A program made the position numbers and the translations under genes. Under the pieces are notes generated by a model that saw only the letters and a list, made by a program, of their open reading frames with translations, was not told where the DNA came from and did no database searches. From Hydractinia symbiolongicarpus (Eukaryota; Cnidaria; Hydrozoa; Anthoathecata; Hydractiniidae): a stretch of 64,000 bases of DNA. Shown in pieces: positions 24,372 to 45,000 of the stretch (positions are counted from its first letter, which is position 1; the number at the start of each line of letters is the position of its first letter). The DNA lies in assembly GCF_029227915.1 (NCBI RefSeq), contig NC_079881.1:10949501-11013500 (forward strand), in the 5' to 3' direction.

Positions 24372-24651
24372 CAACGCCATTCTTTCTGTCGTCTGTTGTA
24401 CAATGCATTACATATGTAAGGGAAGAGGGCGGACTGGGGCGCAACGCCATTCTTTCTGTCGTCTGTTGTTTAATACATTACATATGTAAGGGAAGAGGGC
24501 GGACTGGGGCGCAACGCCATTCTTTACGTCGTCGGTTGTTTAACGCATTACATATGAAAGGGGAGAGGGCGGACGGGGGCGCAACGCCATTCTTTCTGTC
24601 ATCGGTTGTTTAATGCGTTACAAATGTAACGGGAGAGGGCAGACAGCGGGT
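24372..24651. repeat. Tandem repeat, 70-bp unit, four copies
   Basis: Units start at 24372, 24442, 24512 and 24582, each beginning CAACGCCATTCTTT and ending near GAGAGGGCGGAC. The first two copies are nearly identical, the last most diverged. Confidence 0.9.
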
Positions 24652-24969
24652 GTTAGAGGACAAACAGAATTACAGATCACGGATGGAAAGATTTCTGAAG
24701 TTGAACGTTTAGAAAAGCAATTCAAGTTAGTACTGATCCATTATTTTGTGCATTACAAAAAAATATATATATATATACAAAGTAAATATAACACAAAAAT
24801 TTACAAATAAACCAAAAATTTAACAATCGCAGCGAAACAAAATGATTGTTAGAAAATTATGAAAAAATCGCGGCGATACGTCAAGGCATTGTTTATCACA
24901 ATATTTAATCCATTAGTATTTTAATTTTTTGTATAAGAACACCAAAATTCCAATCAAGCTGGTCATTAT

Positions 24970-25035
24970 TCTTATTTCTCTATTGTTCTAAACAATAGAT
25001 CTATTGTTCTAAACAATAGATCTATTGTTTTTAAA
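24970..25035. repeat. Short tandem palindromic repeat
   Basis: About two and a half copies of ATTGTTCTAAACAATAGATCT; the unit is itself palindromic (TTGTT..AACAA and AATAGATCTATT). Confidence 0.75.
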
Positions 25036-26111
25036 CCTAAAATTCCAACCTGGTATTCTATAAAGCACATTCATGTAAAAGAAAAATTTTGTAATAAATT
25101 GTTTTGAAAAACCCACAAAAAGTAATGCACTACTTTTCGCGACCAGCGAAAACGCAAAATATTCAGGCAATAAAATATGCGCTAAAAACAAAGGAAAACA
25201 ACCTCAATACATAAAACGATAATTGTTAGATATTTCTAGATCTAACCGTATAAATAAATGCTATTTCATAAATTCAAAATTATCTTGACTAAGGGTGTCT
25301 TCTGAGTATTTTAAACCTTCAAGGTTTTTAAGCCTTTTTTCTAGTTTTTTCAAGCTTTCTAGCTACAACTTTGCCATATTTCAAGGTTCTTACGAACATA
25401 AAACAAGGCACAATCAAGGCAAAAAGCTCTTTTAGAAAATAATGGATGTAAGGTTTTTAAGATCTCTTTGTTTAAATTTCGCCAATAAGCGAATTTCATT
25501 TTTTTGCGGATTAAGGACATTTCAAACGTTATTTAAATAGAAAATTAATCTGTAATATTTTCTTGTCAAAAAATTGTTGCACTTTATTCATGCAACATGT
25601 TGAAACAGAATTAATTCTGCGAGAAATCTTCTAAATTTAAAACCTTTGCAGTGAAGCCACAATTTATTGAATAAAAAAAAGATGGCGTCGTTTTTCTCGC
25701 CTATTTTTTCTCGCCACCTGTCTTACATGCATCATCCACTAATTCATTATACTGCTTTGGATGGAAATCAAAATTCTCTTCGCGGGTTCTTTTGATAACA
25801 ACGAGCAACCATGTTGCTTAAACACCTCTCTTCACTGGTTATATATATTCTTCATAATCTTTCTTGGTCGACAAGTCCACAAGTGATATTTCTCATTAAA
25901 ATTCCGATTGTTTACCAACAACAAAAAACAACAGACAGAAAAACTTATAACAAATCTTGACATTCATCTATGTCGTCTTGGTCTGCGAAACTAAGGCGTC
26001 TAACTACTACATATCTATTTATTACGTATGGTCTTTCTAACAGACATCTGGTAATGATTTTTACAGTCTTTTCATCAACGGTAAGTTACCATTACTAGAG
26101 GATTCTTTTTT

Positions 26112-32758
<6,647 letters not shown>

Positions 32759-33079
32759 TGGTCCATTTATCGGGTATGAAAAAATTAGTTATTATTTAGC
32801 TACAGATTATCTGAAATGAAAATTTTAGATTATGATAACAAAACAAACAAAATATACTGCACACAACAACAAGATTTTGCACAAAACATTTTTTAACTCT
32901 ATTCATACCAGGGTGTATGGGGGCGTGTGTAGTGCAGGGAGGGGGCGTAGTACTTCCCTTGTGTTGGACTATGTGCCACAAAAATTTAGAACGAATGTTT
33001 GTCAAATGACAAATAAAAATCATGCCTAAATGATGACTGACAGCTGATTTTTTTGGTGATGTCATTGGGATAACCATTC

Positions 33080-35900
33080 TAATGTGTTATTAACGAAAGT
33101 ATGGCAGGTTGGACACACACACCCTCCCTCCCCTCCCCCGGCATAAATAGGGTTAAGTAGAGAATAGTAATAATGATAAATTAACACAAAAGTTTAAAGC
33201 ATCTAGCCGTTATGGCTACTAAACGGTTACATGTCAAAACAAGTGAATAAATCCTTCAAATTAAAATTTTAAGTAGTGCAAAATTTAGGTCCCATAAAAA
33301 ACGTGTTCCTCATTTTAAAACACACACGAAATTACTTTTTTTCTATTAAGAATGACCGATTGAGGAGAATTTAAGAACTGTCGTTAAGAGGACTAATCCA
33401 AACAAGGACGTTAAGAGACTAAAGAGAAGTGTTAAATACACAGGAACACCATAAAAACAAAATATAAACTATTTCTTGGATCATTATTGAAATCTAAGGC
33501 ACGATAAAAAGTTTTGGCGTAAGTAATCTGGAGGTAAAAACTGACATTTCAAAATGTTACAAAATAAGTTTAATTTCAGATATAGTCTGCAATAGTAAAA
33601 GACAACATATAGGTTGTCAATGTGAGATATATTAATGGTAGATATTATCAGCGTATTTATCAATGTCGCATATAGAACGTGGCATATATTATAAACGTGG
33701 CATATATTATCAAAGTAGTATATATTATCAAAATTTTCCTCTGATGATAATTTTAATATATTTTTTTCATCTTAAACAAATCTTCAAAAAATATTTTAAA
33801 TAATCTACCAAGAGAGCAGAAATGTATTTTTTTTAACTGCTCGAACAGTTTGAATATGTTTACTTAAATCTATCATCTTTGGTTCAGACAGACAGTGAGC
33901 ATTATTATATAAACTACTCGTAAGCCCTTGAAAAATTCACGAGAATTCGCCATCACAGCAAAGTCGATAAAAGTATATCGCATTTGTTATTCGCAGCTTG
34001 AATATTTCGTGCTTTTGACCCACAGATAAAATGCGGCTATTATTATAGAAACGTAAACTAAGGCTTACTATAAATTCTTTATTAACAATAAGAACCAAAA
34101 GATTTAGTAAAAAAACTAAGTGTAGATAAAAAAATATAAAATAATATGAAAAATAATAACATATTTACAATAACAAATTCGATATAAACAATAAAAATAT
34201 TTCTAATAAATCTCAGTTAAAAATATTTAGATAAATTCGATATAAAATGCATTATCATATAATTTCTATTAATCGTATAATTTTTTTCATTACTACAATA
34301 TTATTTATTAATATATTAATTTATTTCTTATTTCTTATTTGTATTTTTTATATCAATGTATCATCTTAGACATTATTTGGTATAAAATTTTAATATTCAT
34401 TAATAATTTACTCTACTTTCAACCATAACTTTTTCTATGTATGTATCGTGCTCTTAAAATCGCTTTGCTTCGTTTATTCATACATAGAATTGTTGTCTCA
34501 GTTATTCATACAACGGGTTATCCTTTTGATAATAACTGCCAGGGCTATGACAAATAAAATATTACATGACTGAAAATGATTGCCTGCTATTACCTTATTA
34601 TTCTTTCTCTTCACAATATCATTTTTTTCCCCAGTACTATCTGATATTCCGTGGAAAGAGCACATAATTAGACAGAGCGTCTGCCAATTGTCATCTTTTT
34701 TTTTTTTTAAATTTTACTATGATTTAAGGTTCTTAAGCATGTAGGTACACAATAAGCTGATGCAAAAAGTACTTAAAAAATTAGAATTCAGACATTTTAA
34801 CCTATGGGAATTATACTTTTTTTAAAAGTGCAAAAAAACATCTTTAACAAGTCACTGTTTTATGACTAGACAGAAATGTTTCTGGGAGTATTCATATTTC
34901 ACAATTTTTCCCCAAAGAATGATGGATAATCAAGTTTTTAAAAGTCACCTATTCTAATCTAAGGTTTTTAAGAATACTCTGTTGGGGATTAAATATTGAT
35001 TAAATATTGAAATAATAAATATTGAAATTCTAATTAGCAAGCCATATGAAATTAGGATGAAAATATAAAAGGGGTGGAAAAATATACATACCTAGCATAA
35101 AGATTATCAACCAAGACAGGAGTCGTTCTAAAAATATGCAACATTTTATGTACTTCTTCATGTAAGTTAAGAGGTCATCCATAAATAGAGTCTCCAAAAT
35201 TTTGTTAATTTTCTGCTCCCTGTCCATCCCTTTTCTATTTTTTCTTAATACCCCCTTCCCGTGCAGATACAAATTGTGATATTTTCTTCAATTCTTTAAG
35301 CTTAGTACAGCTTATCAGTAAAGTGGAAAAAATTCCCTATTTAAAATGATTCTTATATAAATCTTCTCTCTAAAAAGACAACTAAAACAACAAGAAACAC
35401 AAGAAAGTTCTCTGCAAAGGATGTCTGTCTCAACACCGTCCGTTTCAACTTCCGCTTTTTTTCTCATTTTTGCTATCCCTCTAAGGCAAGGACATCTTTT
35501 ATGGATAACTCCTGGTGATTGCTACATAGATTAAAGCTGTTTTCCAGTCGTCACAAAATGTCGAAGTAATCTTTTTGTAATTGTTAATGACGGATTTTTC
35601 ATTGTTTTAGTAGTTAAAAAAGATGATGGTTGGCTAAGCATGGTTTACATGAAATGAAGTTACAAGTAATATTTTAAAATAGTTTCTTTTTGTAAGTGTA
35701 CTTTATCGTCTGTATTGTTCTTCTTTCTCTCTTCTGCATAAGGTAGAAATATTTTGACTAAAACTTACAAATTATTACTGATTGGTGTTTTAACTTTTTC
35801 GTACTGGAGACAATTCTGTTTGTTGTGCAATCTTTAAAAATCATTTGACAACATTACGTACATATATATTATGTTGGATAGAAAAGCTATATCGACTTTC
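33080..35900. other. Intergenic between WDR13 and the CUB receptor 3' end
   Basis: Very AT-rich. Contains the Helitron-like fragment at 33912 and short iterations of GTGGCATATATTAT near 33675-33735. A possible alternative last exon of the CUB receptor lies just beyond, at 35954-35927. Confidence 0.45.
33912..34049 (-). mobile_element. Decayed Helitron-like fragment
   Basis: On the minus strand it starts TCTATAATAATAGCCGCATT and shares the ATGCGATATACTTTTATC block with 7373-7659. The 3' hairpin (CGTGAATTTTTCAAGGG) is eroded. Confidence 0.45.
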
Positions 35901-36013
35901 AGTGACAAATGGAAACCAGCTTATAGTCAAGACCTGAAGAACGACGCAATTGCCCTAAAAAGGGACGAGATAAATTCTTCAAAGTTAGTTGTTTCTTCTT
36001 GGAAGGCTCAAAC

Positions 36014-39000
36014 TTACCCTGCATATTGTGGATTGTCTTGCTCTTTTTTGTATGTTTGTGAGTCTGGACATGCATAGTTTTCATCATCAAGATCAGCGTA
36101 ATCATCTTCATGGCTAGACGACATTGTCAAACCATGATATACCACTGTTGAAGGCTTCGATGTTGGTGTAGTTGTTTCTTTGGTGCTATGTATCAGTCAC
36201 ATAAAAGGGATTTTTTAATTCTTTTTAATTTTTTAGGTGTTTTCGGCCTTACACTAAAATCTTTCTCATAAAGTTTTAGAAAATTAAAGACTTTTAGGGT
36301 ATAAAGCCCTATTTTAGGAGAAAACACAAATATACATTCAGCCAGGCTACTTACTAGTAAAAAATTTTTCAGAACAAGCAAAAAAAAAAAGTCCCTTGAA
36401 AGGAAACAAAAATTGCATAGTTTTTTTAAGAGATTTTAACAGGATCACTTAAACCCAGTGAAACAGATAAATCTCCTTCAAATATTAAGTTGTTGTGTAA
36501 AATCAGTGCATCAACTTGCATCAAACTATTTTGATTGCTTTTCAATTATCTTTTATAGTTTTGTGACTATTTTTAGGTCATCCTTGAAAAAACGTCTTTT
36601 TTGTAATTTTTTTTACTATTTATTCTTCTTATTATTAAAAAAGAAAACTTTAAATATTTGGATTTAATTGCTGAAGCAAATAAAAAAAAGAATAAAATTC
36701 AACATCAGATGAACATGAGCTGAAAATTATCAGTTCTATGTTTTATCACAGTTATATTCTTAGCACAGAATCGAAAGCATGCACAATATTGTAGCCTTAT
36801 ATGGTTTTTGACGTGAAAAAAGAAACCTTAAAATGAGCAGTGCATATAATTGAAGTTTCATAAATAAATAATTTATTATGTTTGAATGTGTATGGAGCAT
36901 GATGAAAAACCACCCTGCTATTAAACAAATAAAATATAAATGAAGCAGGGGTGAATAAGGGGGTGATAAATCTATGTGAAACATTAATACTTGGTACAAA
37001 ATGCAATAAATTTACCCCCTGATTGTAATTAACGTTAGTCAGAAGAATTGCACAATTTTGTTTTGAGCAGCATGAATCATCAGTGCGGAAAGAAAAGCTT
37101 TAGCAAAAAGACAGAAGAAGAAAATATAAGGAATGCAGTAAAAAGGTATTTTTCAGGTAATGTATTGAACATTTCATAGTGAGTGGCAATAAGAGAAAAT
37201 CACAACCAGGCTGCTGCAACAAAATAAAAAAAAAGAACTCTTTTTATTTTATTTAAAGATTTCCCATTGATTTGAAATAGTTTTCTTGAAATGAAAGTTT
37301 CATCAATACAAATTACAAAAGTAATTCTTAGTCAAATAATCATGCAAGACAATCTCTGATCACAGATGACCACGACAGCTTAATCGAATAATTACTACTT
37401 GAACAGGACTCGGTATTCCGAGTTAATCCAATTGCACTTAACATCTATTTTTAGGTTTCAACAACCCATGAGAAATACAAATAATGTTCTCACTGGTTAA
37501 CTTTGCAACAAAAACGTACATCTGTATATACATCCTGTGCTGCTTACACAAAGGCACGCACCAAAGGAAGGTCACAATTACCAGTGATATTGAAAAATGG
37601 AACACGCTGAAATGCAATAAAATGTTTTACCTACAAAATCACGAGTGGCGATCGTCACTTTGCAGCAAAAAAACAAAAAAAAGCCAATGTTCAGCTAACT
37701 TAATAACTGACATAACATTAAGGAACATCGAAGAAGTTTATGTCAGCGTTCTTGTCAATACATCTGGGGAAACACAGCCACCTATCATTCGAAATAACTT
37801 TATAAATACCACAATCTTGGGACGAATCGATTCAAATAGTAAAAAATACAGCATGCAAATGTATAAAGATACATTTCTAATAGAAGGAAACAGATTGCAG
37901 TTAGCATTCACAGATTATTTTGGTTTTTGTGGATCCATCTTAGGACTGTCGGTATCATATTATAAATGTGATAAGTCTCCCCCAAGTTTGGCGACGTATC
38001 CTACATCAAAAGCACCAAGTCAACAACGGAGACTTACAAACATTACAGGAAGTTGTATCAAACATGCAGTGTCAAATTCTCCAGTATTTAAAAGTTGCAA
38101 TTGGAAAGGGCAGGTGAAAGAATATGGAAACTGTGTGTGTGGTGCTGGTTACGCCAAGCAAAGTAACACATGTACATTGTGTTTAAAAGGTTACTACAAA
38201 AACACGACACAAAACAGTCTTTGCAAAAGATGTGGTAACAACTCGGTTAGTACCAAAGACAGACAAAATTGTCTCTGTAAGTATATGCACTTTCGTGAAC
38301 TTGGAAAAGAGAAGTATTCTGGAAGTCCTTGCTACGACATAAAACCAAAAAATTTACAGTTTCACTCCATCACAAGCGAAAGTGTAAATATCACATGGGA
38401 AAGATATAACATGCTGTTAAACCTTGGTAATTTTTCATACAGCATCAATTGTAAGAACTGTGAAAAGAACGAGGGAAACTTTCCACATAACACAAGTACC
38501 AGTTCTATGAGTAGCGATATGTTAAAGCCAGGAAAGTTATATTTTATTTCTGTGACAGTGTTACATGAAAGCGAAAATACAAGCTTATCAATAACAGGTA
38601 GTTTCACAACACAACCTCTTGCTTTGATAAAGTCAGAGAGAAAAGGTAATCGCACCAATGCAACAATTATTTTATTCGTTATTGTTGCAGTAGGTCTAAT
38701 TCTGTTGAGTTCTATAATTATTGTGTCATTGTACATTATTCAAAAGCGCAAGTCAACGGTATTTCTTCGAAGGATTAATTCGTTAAAAAAGAGTCAACGT
38801 CCTCCTCTGCCTCCAACACCACAGCTTCACACAATTTATGTTGATGTTGAAAAAAAATCCAACACAGACATCAATCCATATGCAGTTTTTGTACCGAAAA
38901 AGCCAACTCCAATACCTGAGCTAAACACAGATGACGAAAATTCAGATGACGGTGCAATGTTATGTGTAAAAAGTCCAAGGCAACGCAAACAAAACAAACA

Positions 39001-42000
39001 AGGTAATATTTCAGATGATGAGGACAGAGATGGTTATGTTAGTATGAACGCAAACTTGAAACTGTTCGAGAAACAAACAAAAACAAACCACTATTCATCG
39101 CCCATGTCAATGCAAATGGCGAGAAGACAAAATACAAACCCAAGTGAGCGCAAAAGCAGGACCCAAAGTTGTTTCTTTCATGAGCCAACAGCTTACGATA
39201 TAACATTAAAACAAATGGAACTAGCTAAACTTAACAGTAAATACAAGCGAGCAGGAAGTAAAGATTTTCTTGGCATCGATTTTTCAGTGCCAAGAAGACC
39301 TCACAGTGCAGACGATATAAACAAAATATTTCCTTAGCTTCGACTTTGTAGCATAAGTAGTATGTACTTTACAGATTGTTTATATTTTTGTTTACTTTAA
39401 ATAATAAAAACATGACATAACATTATTACCTTCCATAAAGAGGGTTGCTTGAAGATGAATAAATTTCTCCACAAGTCAAGTCTGAACCATTTCTAGTAAA
39501 CGCATCACACTTGCGTGAATGTTTTAAAAACAATGACGAAAATATGAAAAATACAAAATTGAAAACAAATAAAAATTAGCAAAAACATAGCCCAAACTTA
39601 CGTAGAACCATAAAGATTATTGGATGATGAACGATTTTCTTTTAATGAACGCAACTCGTTTTCATTCCTAAGTAGGAAAGTTAATAATCAGTAAAGCAAC
39701 ATCAATAAGCTGGGACCAAAAGTTTTGTCAAATATTTAGTCCCAATAAATTGATAAACATAAATCCATTAAGGAAATGTCTTACATTGAATCATATAAAT
39801 CATTTGTGGATGATCTATCCTTGGTCTCAAGGTTTTCTTTCTCATTCCTGAAACACACAAATTTTAACTGAAAGTGGAAAAAGGTTGAATTCAGTAGTTA
39901 GAAAGGTAAGCTGAAAAAAATAGCTTGTTTATTTCCATTGTTTTCTTAAAATGTGTGCAAAATTCTGAAAGAAAGAACAAGAACATTGCTGTAATACATT
40001 TTGTATGGAGAAAATGATTGTGTGAATTAAAAATTTGCTGTAAAACAATTTTGTATAGAGAAAAGGATTGTGTCAGTAAAAAAAGCATCCACTGAAATAA
40101 TGTTTTTATAGTACTGTAATATGTTGAATTTGCATTCCGGATGCTTATTAAAGATTTTTTGTGTAGGTACATGATAGAGCCGATTAAAGGGGACGAGCGC
40201 CTATAAATATGTCTTAAAATTTAGCTGCTTTAAAGTAAGAAAGAGAATTTCGTGTATATGTATATGAAGTTTAACAAGTACTTAAATAGAAAAAAATATT
40301 TAAGACTAAGAATCACACTGTGTAGAATTCTGCTTTTGCATGTTTTTAAACCACAAAAAATAAAACTTACATGGCATCATACATGTTACTGGCTGATAAG
40401 CTTTTTTGTTGTGGCATTTGAGAACTGAAAAACAAATAAATAAAAGTACAATGGTGCAAATTGATGAGGTGATGTGGTAACTCACAAGTAAGAAAATTAC
40501 ATTTGGTTAGTAAGTTTTGATATACATAGATATATGGTGACCAATAAAGAATGTTCAACTCAAATTTTTCTTGTTTGCTAATTCAAGCAAGAAGTGCTGC
40601 TTTTTATTACTCAGGTGAAAAAACCATGTTCGTATTCTTTTTACTTGCATCACGATAAAAGAACAACAAAAACTTACATGACATCATGTAGCACTATATT
40701 TGCAGTTGAAGAGGGTACTTCTTTCTTGAGATCGTCCTGTACATCACGTGAATACCTGAAAAATAAAAAAAGATAACAAAGAATTAATTGCTAGTCACCA
40801 TTTTGTAGTGGTGAACATGCAGTTCTCACATCAAACCAGCATGAAACGCTATATAATTAGTTTTCAACCAATTTTTACTGACTTAAAACAGAACATTACC
40901 AGAACTTTGAGTAGACCTTGTTAAAATAGCAAAGTTTCATACATAAATTATTCTGCAACCTTGATCACAAGCTGGATGTGCTACCATTACCACTAAGTGA
41001 TTTATTCAGACTTGATGACCTCTTATATTGAAAATACATAGACAATACTTAGATGCAACAAAAAATATTTTATGGTAACGGTACAGAAAAAGTAACTGTA
41101 ATATGCCTTATTGGCGTGTAAATTTCGGGAAAACTAAATTAAAACACACATTAAACCAAAATATTGTACAAATTACAAAAAACATACAAAAAAATCCACA
41201 TACGTTATAGGTCTTTTAGGTATTGTACTGTCATCCAACTCCAAAGTACTGAAAATACAAGGTAAACTCAGTTTATGGACATACCTCAATAAAATATTGT
41301 ATTGTATTAAAAAATAAGTAAGAGAAAAAGAAATGCTAGCAAGGATAACATCAACATTTACTTGGAATGAAATATGTATGAATCAGGTCGCTTGGAACTT
41401 TTCTTGTCGCCTTTTTCTTCACCATAACTACAAGATACAAGACAATAATATCTACGATATAAAAACAAAATGGTGACATTTAAAAAATATAAGTAAAGAA
41501 TTAACAAAGTAAAAAGAAAAATACAAAATATTTTTATTTACCTTAAACAAGGTAGATTAAACAAAAAGAAAGATTTTCTTACAAAATCTGACCAACAGCA
41601 TCACCGCTTTGCCTACGTCTTTCTAAATCTTCAGAAGAGCTATTAAAATCAAATTATATAAAAATCAGATGTCAATTCAAGGAGGCGATAACGTCTATCC
41701 AAAGCTCCACTACTTTTTCCATATGCAACATAAGCAAGATCAATGATACAAGTAAGAAAGGGTATAGGACAGCACTTAAAAAATTAAGTCAAGTCAATTT
41801 TTTGGTGGCCAAAAAATCAAGACTATTGCGGAAAAATAGCGTCAGTGACTGGATTTTAAACATGGTTGACACTATTTTAAATGATGCAGTTGAAACTTGT
41901 TCTCACTAGGAATTTTTGGTGGTTACAGCGTTATGCTCGGCCGTAAAGCAATGCTCTGCCATATAGCTACATTCTTGATACACAATGTTTTTTTTTGTTG

Positions 42001-45000
42001 CATAAGCGTCTTTTCGCACGCAGAAGGCATAATTAGGTGCCTGCCAATCTAACTAATTTGTTTTTGTAGACAAATATTGAATTTTAGTGGTTAGTGACTG
42101 TTGACCGGCCGTTATTTTAAGTAATATGAGTACAAAGAGTATGTAAGAATATAAAGGTAGGCATAGCAAAAACATGATTTGTTTTATGTGAGAATACAAA
42201 AGTAGACTTACATGCTAATTTGTGAATTTCTGTTTTCTTCTTTGCTAAATAATTTAAAAATTAAGAATTAAAAAAAGCATATAAAAATCATCGATATAAA
42301 GGATATAAAAAATGACGCTCTCATGTTAAATCATATAAAAAATTAGCAAAAAACATTCCCTCCTCACCTTTCATACATCTCACAGATGGCTTCCTCCTTA
42401 CTAAATAAATGAGATACATGCAAGTAAAAGCATACTCTAACTATTAAAAGAGAACAGAAAAACAGATTATTAAAGCAAACAAACAAAACATACTTTTCAG
42501 AAAAGCTTCCACTGTCAAGCTTTACATGTTCATTAACAACAACATCGCTATCATTATCCTGCCAGTCACTAAACAAAAGAAAATTTTGATCACTTAAGTA
42601 TTATTTCATATGACACTAGAGACATTTATAAGGGGGTTGAAAGGTGAGTAATCATATGGAGATATGTAACTTTTGTTTAATTCAAGGTTTTAACATAAAA
42701 ATATCATACCCTCTAGCCCTTGTTATAGTTGTAAAGGTAATGCATCCCTAATGTATCTCTTTTTGAAATATTATAAATACTGATTGATCACTGTTTTATA
42801 GATTTTTGTAACCTCAGCACATGTAATGTGACACCAGTGAGGCATAGCTATTTCCCCAGATAAAAAAATAATCATAACTTCGATTTTTGAAATGGTTTGG
42901 TTTAATGGATAACTCCAAACTGAACCAAGCTAAACCAAAAGAACTCAAAACGAGTAAAATATTGAGAGAAAAAATAATAACATACAATTTGGATTCATCT
43001 ATGTGAGATCCAAATGAAGACTGCAATTTGTTTTTCAGGATCTTCTTCAATGAATTGCTGAAAGAAACATATGGTTTAAATAATAATAATCCTGCTTAAT
43101 CTACACATTTTATAAAGAAGAAGGGGGACAAGTAAATTTTAAAATTCTCAATCTTCATGCAGTCCCTAGAACACGAATAGAATGTTGCAAAGGAAAAAAG
43201 AATTACAGATAGTGCTTAGATAATTATTTAAAAACAGATTTAAGGAGAAGAAAATGCATGCCACTTGAACACTGCTGTATTATAATGAATTATTAATAAT
43301 ATCAAGTTATATGCTTTTAATCTCTAAGGTGGGTAAATAATAAAAGTGGATTGGAAAGAGAACAACTAACCTTTTCTTGCTAGCAATAGTGTCAACAAGA
43401 GGTATTTCACTGTAAAAAAGTACAAATTTAAAATATATCTGAGAAATAAATGTTGAGAAGGTTAATGTATGTCGAACTAAGGTACTTGCCTATCACAGGA
43501 TTTAAACATGTGTGTGTTTCTACGCAATAACGACCAATTACCTCAGCTTGTACTGTAAAATAAGGCCAAAGGGATAAGGGTGATCAAACTTGCTAGGTCA
43601 GTGCAATTGTTAACATCTTTTATAGTTATTTATATTCTGTGGTGGGTTTAATATAGTATTATTCGTTCAACGTTTCATGGTAACAGAAGATGGCTGTATT
43701 AACAGATAAACGATGGCATCAGGAGGTTTTTGACCCCGCCACTGTGGGATGAGAAGAATAAAGACTTCTAGTTGTGGTTGCATGAAGTTAAAGCGTGGAA
43801 ATTAGCAACAATTAGTGTAACAGGACTTAAAAATGTCCATGGTCTGCAGCTAGCTTAACATTTACCAGAAGGAAGAGAAATACGGCATTAGATTTTTGAT
43901 ACACTAGATACTGATGAGTTAAGTGGTGAGGAAGGATGGGATAAAATAATTAATTTCCTTCAAAAACATTACAAGAAGGATGACAATACGACTGCATTTG
44001 ACACATGACAAGAATTTCGTAATAATTGCTTCAACCAAGGAGCACACAATCTACCAATACATAATGCATTACGACAAATATAAAACTAAAATGAAACGAT
44101 TTAAAATGGATCTTAGTAAGCGTATTCATGGCTTGAACTTACTCTGTGTTGCTGGTTTAAACAACTGTAAGTTAAAGATCGAAAAGTTGATCACGATAAG
44201 CCAGAAGACATGTACGAACGAGCAAAGAAGGCATTAAAGAAGTATTATGGTAGTTCAGCAATCACTAATGTAACAAATCAAGTTACACCTGCAGTTAAGC
44301 AAGAAGTGTTTTACACAAATGATGACGAGTACAACAGTTTTCTTGCTTGGAAACAGTCTCGTCATAACCAAAAAAGGTTTTATACAAACAATGGTAATAG
44401 TGGTAATCCTAACAATGACAAAAAGAAAAAATTTTAATAACTTTACAAGGTTTAATCCTAAAGATTCAGAGGGGGAGTACTTAAAATGTCATGTGTGTCA
44501 GTCTGTGACACCTTTTTCAAGAAATTGTCCCCACAAGTCCACTTATCACAAAAATTGCTTTTGATGTTGTTTCTTTTGCTGTTTGATGATGGTGATTTAC
44601 CTCTACTTTTAGGTAAATCCACAAAAAAAAATAAATAATGAAAATATTGCTGAAATGACAATTAAAGATCAAAAAAAGGTAGTTGAGCTATACACGTCAT
44701 CAAGTGGTCATTGGTGTATCAACATTCAACCATGTTTTCCATTTGATTCTGTATCGGTGTTGTTTGCACATATACAAGAAATGTGAAGTAAAGAGTAGTT
44801 TAAGGTTGCAAAGCATTCGCACCGACAATATTGCCATCCACCATTTGAGTTTTAACGAAGAAGACACAGAGTTTTTATGGATTTTAAAAAAGATACTGTT
44901 AAAATGCTTAGTTTGTAAACGATACAAACCGACTATTCCCAGACCAGCAGTTGGGAACCTATTTGAACCTGATAAGATGAAGTTTAACTAAGTAGTCAGC

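Noticed and set aside
24372-24651. CRISPR-like array
   Set aside because: Whole 70-bp units repeat without distinct spacers, and the DNA is animal.
35030-35272. Open frame of 80 codons on the minus strand
   Set aside because: No link in phase to the CUB receptor and no recognisable domain.
38362-38736. Open frame of 124 codons on the minus strand
   Set aside because: Antisense shadow of the Eph-like gene's FN3 and membrane region.
44683-44991. Small host gene
   Set aside because: Integrase-region remnant of the Copia-type element, between its LTRs.
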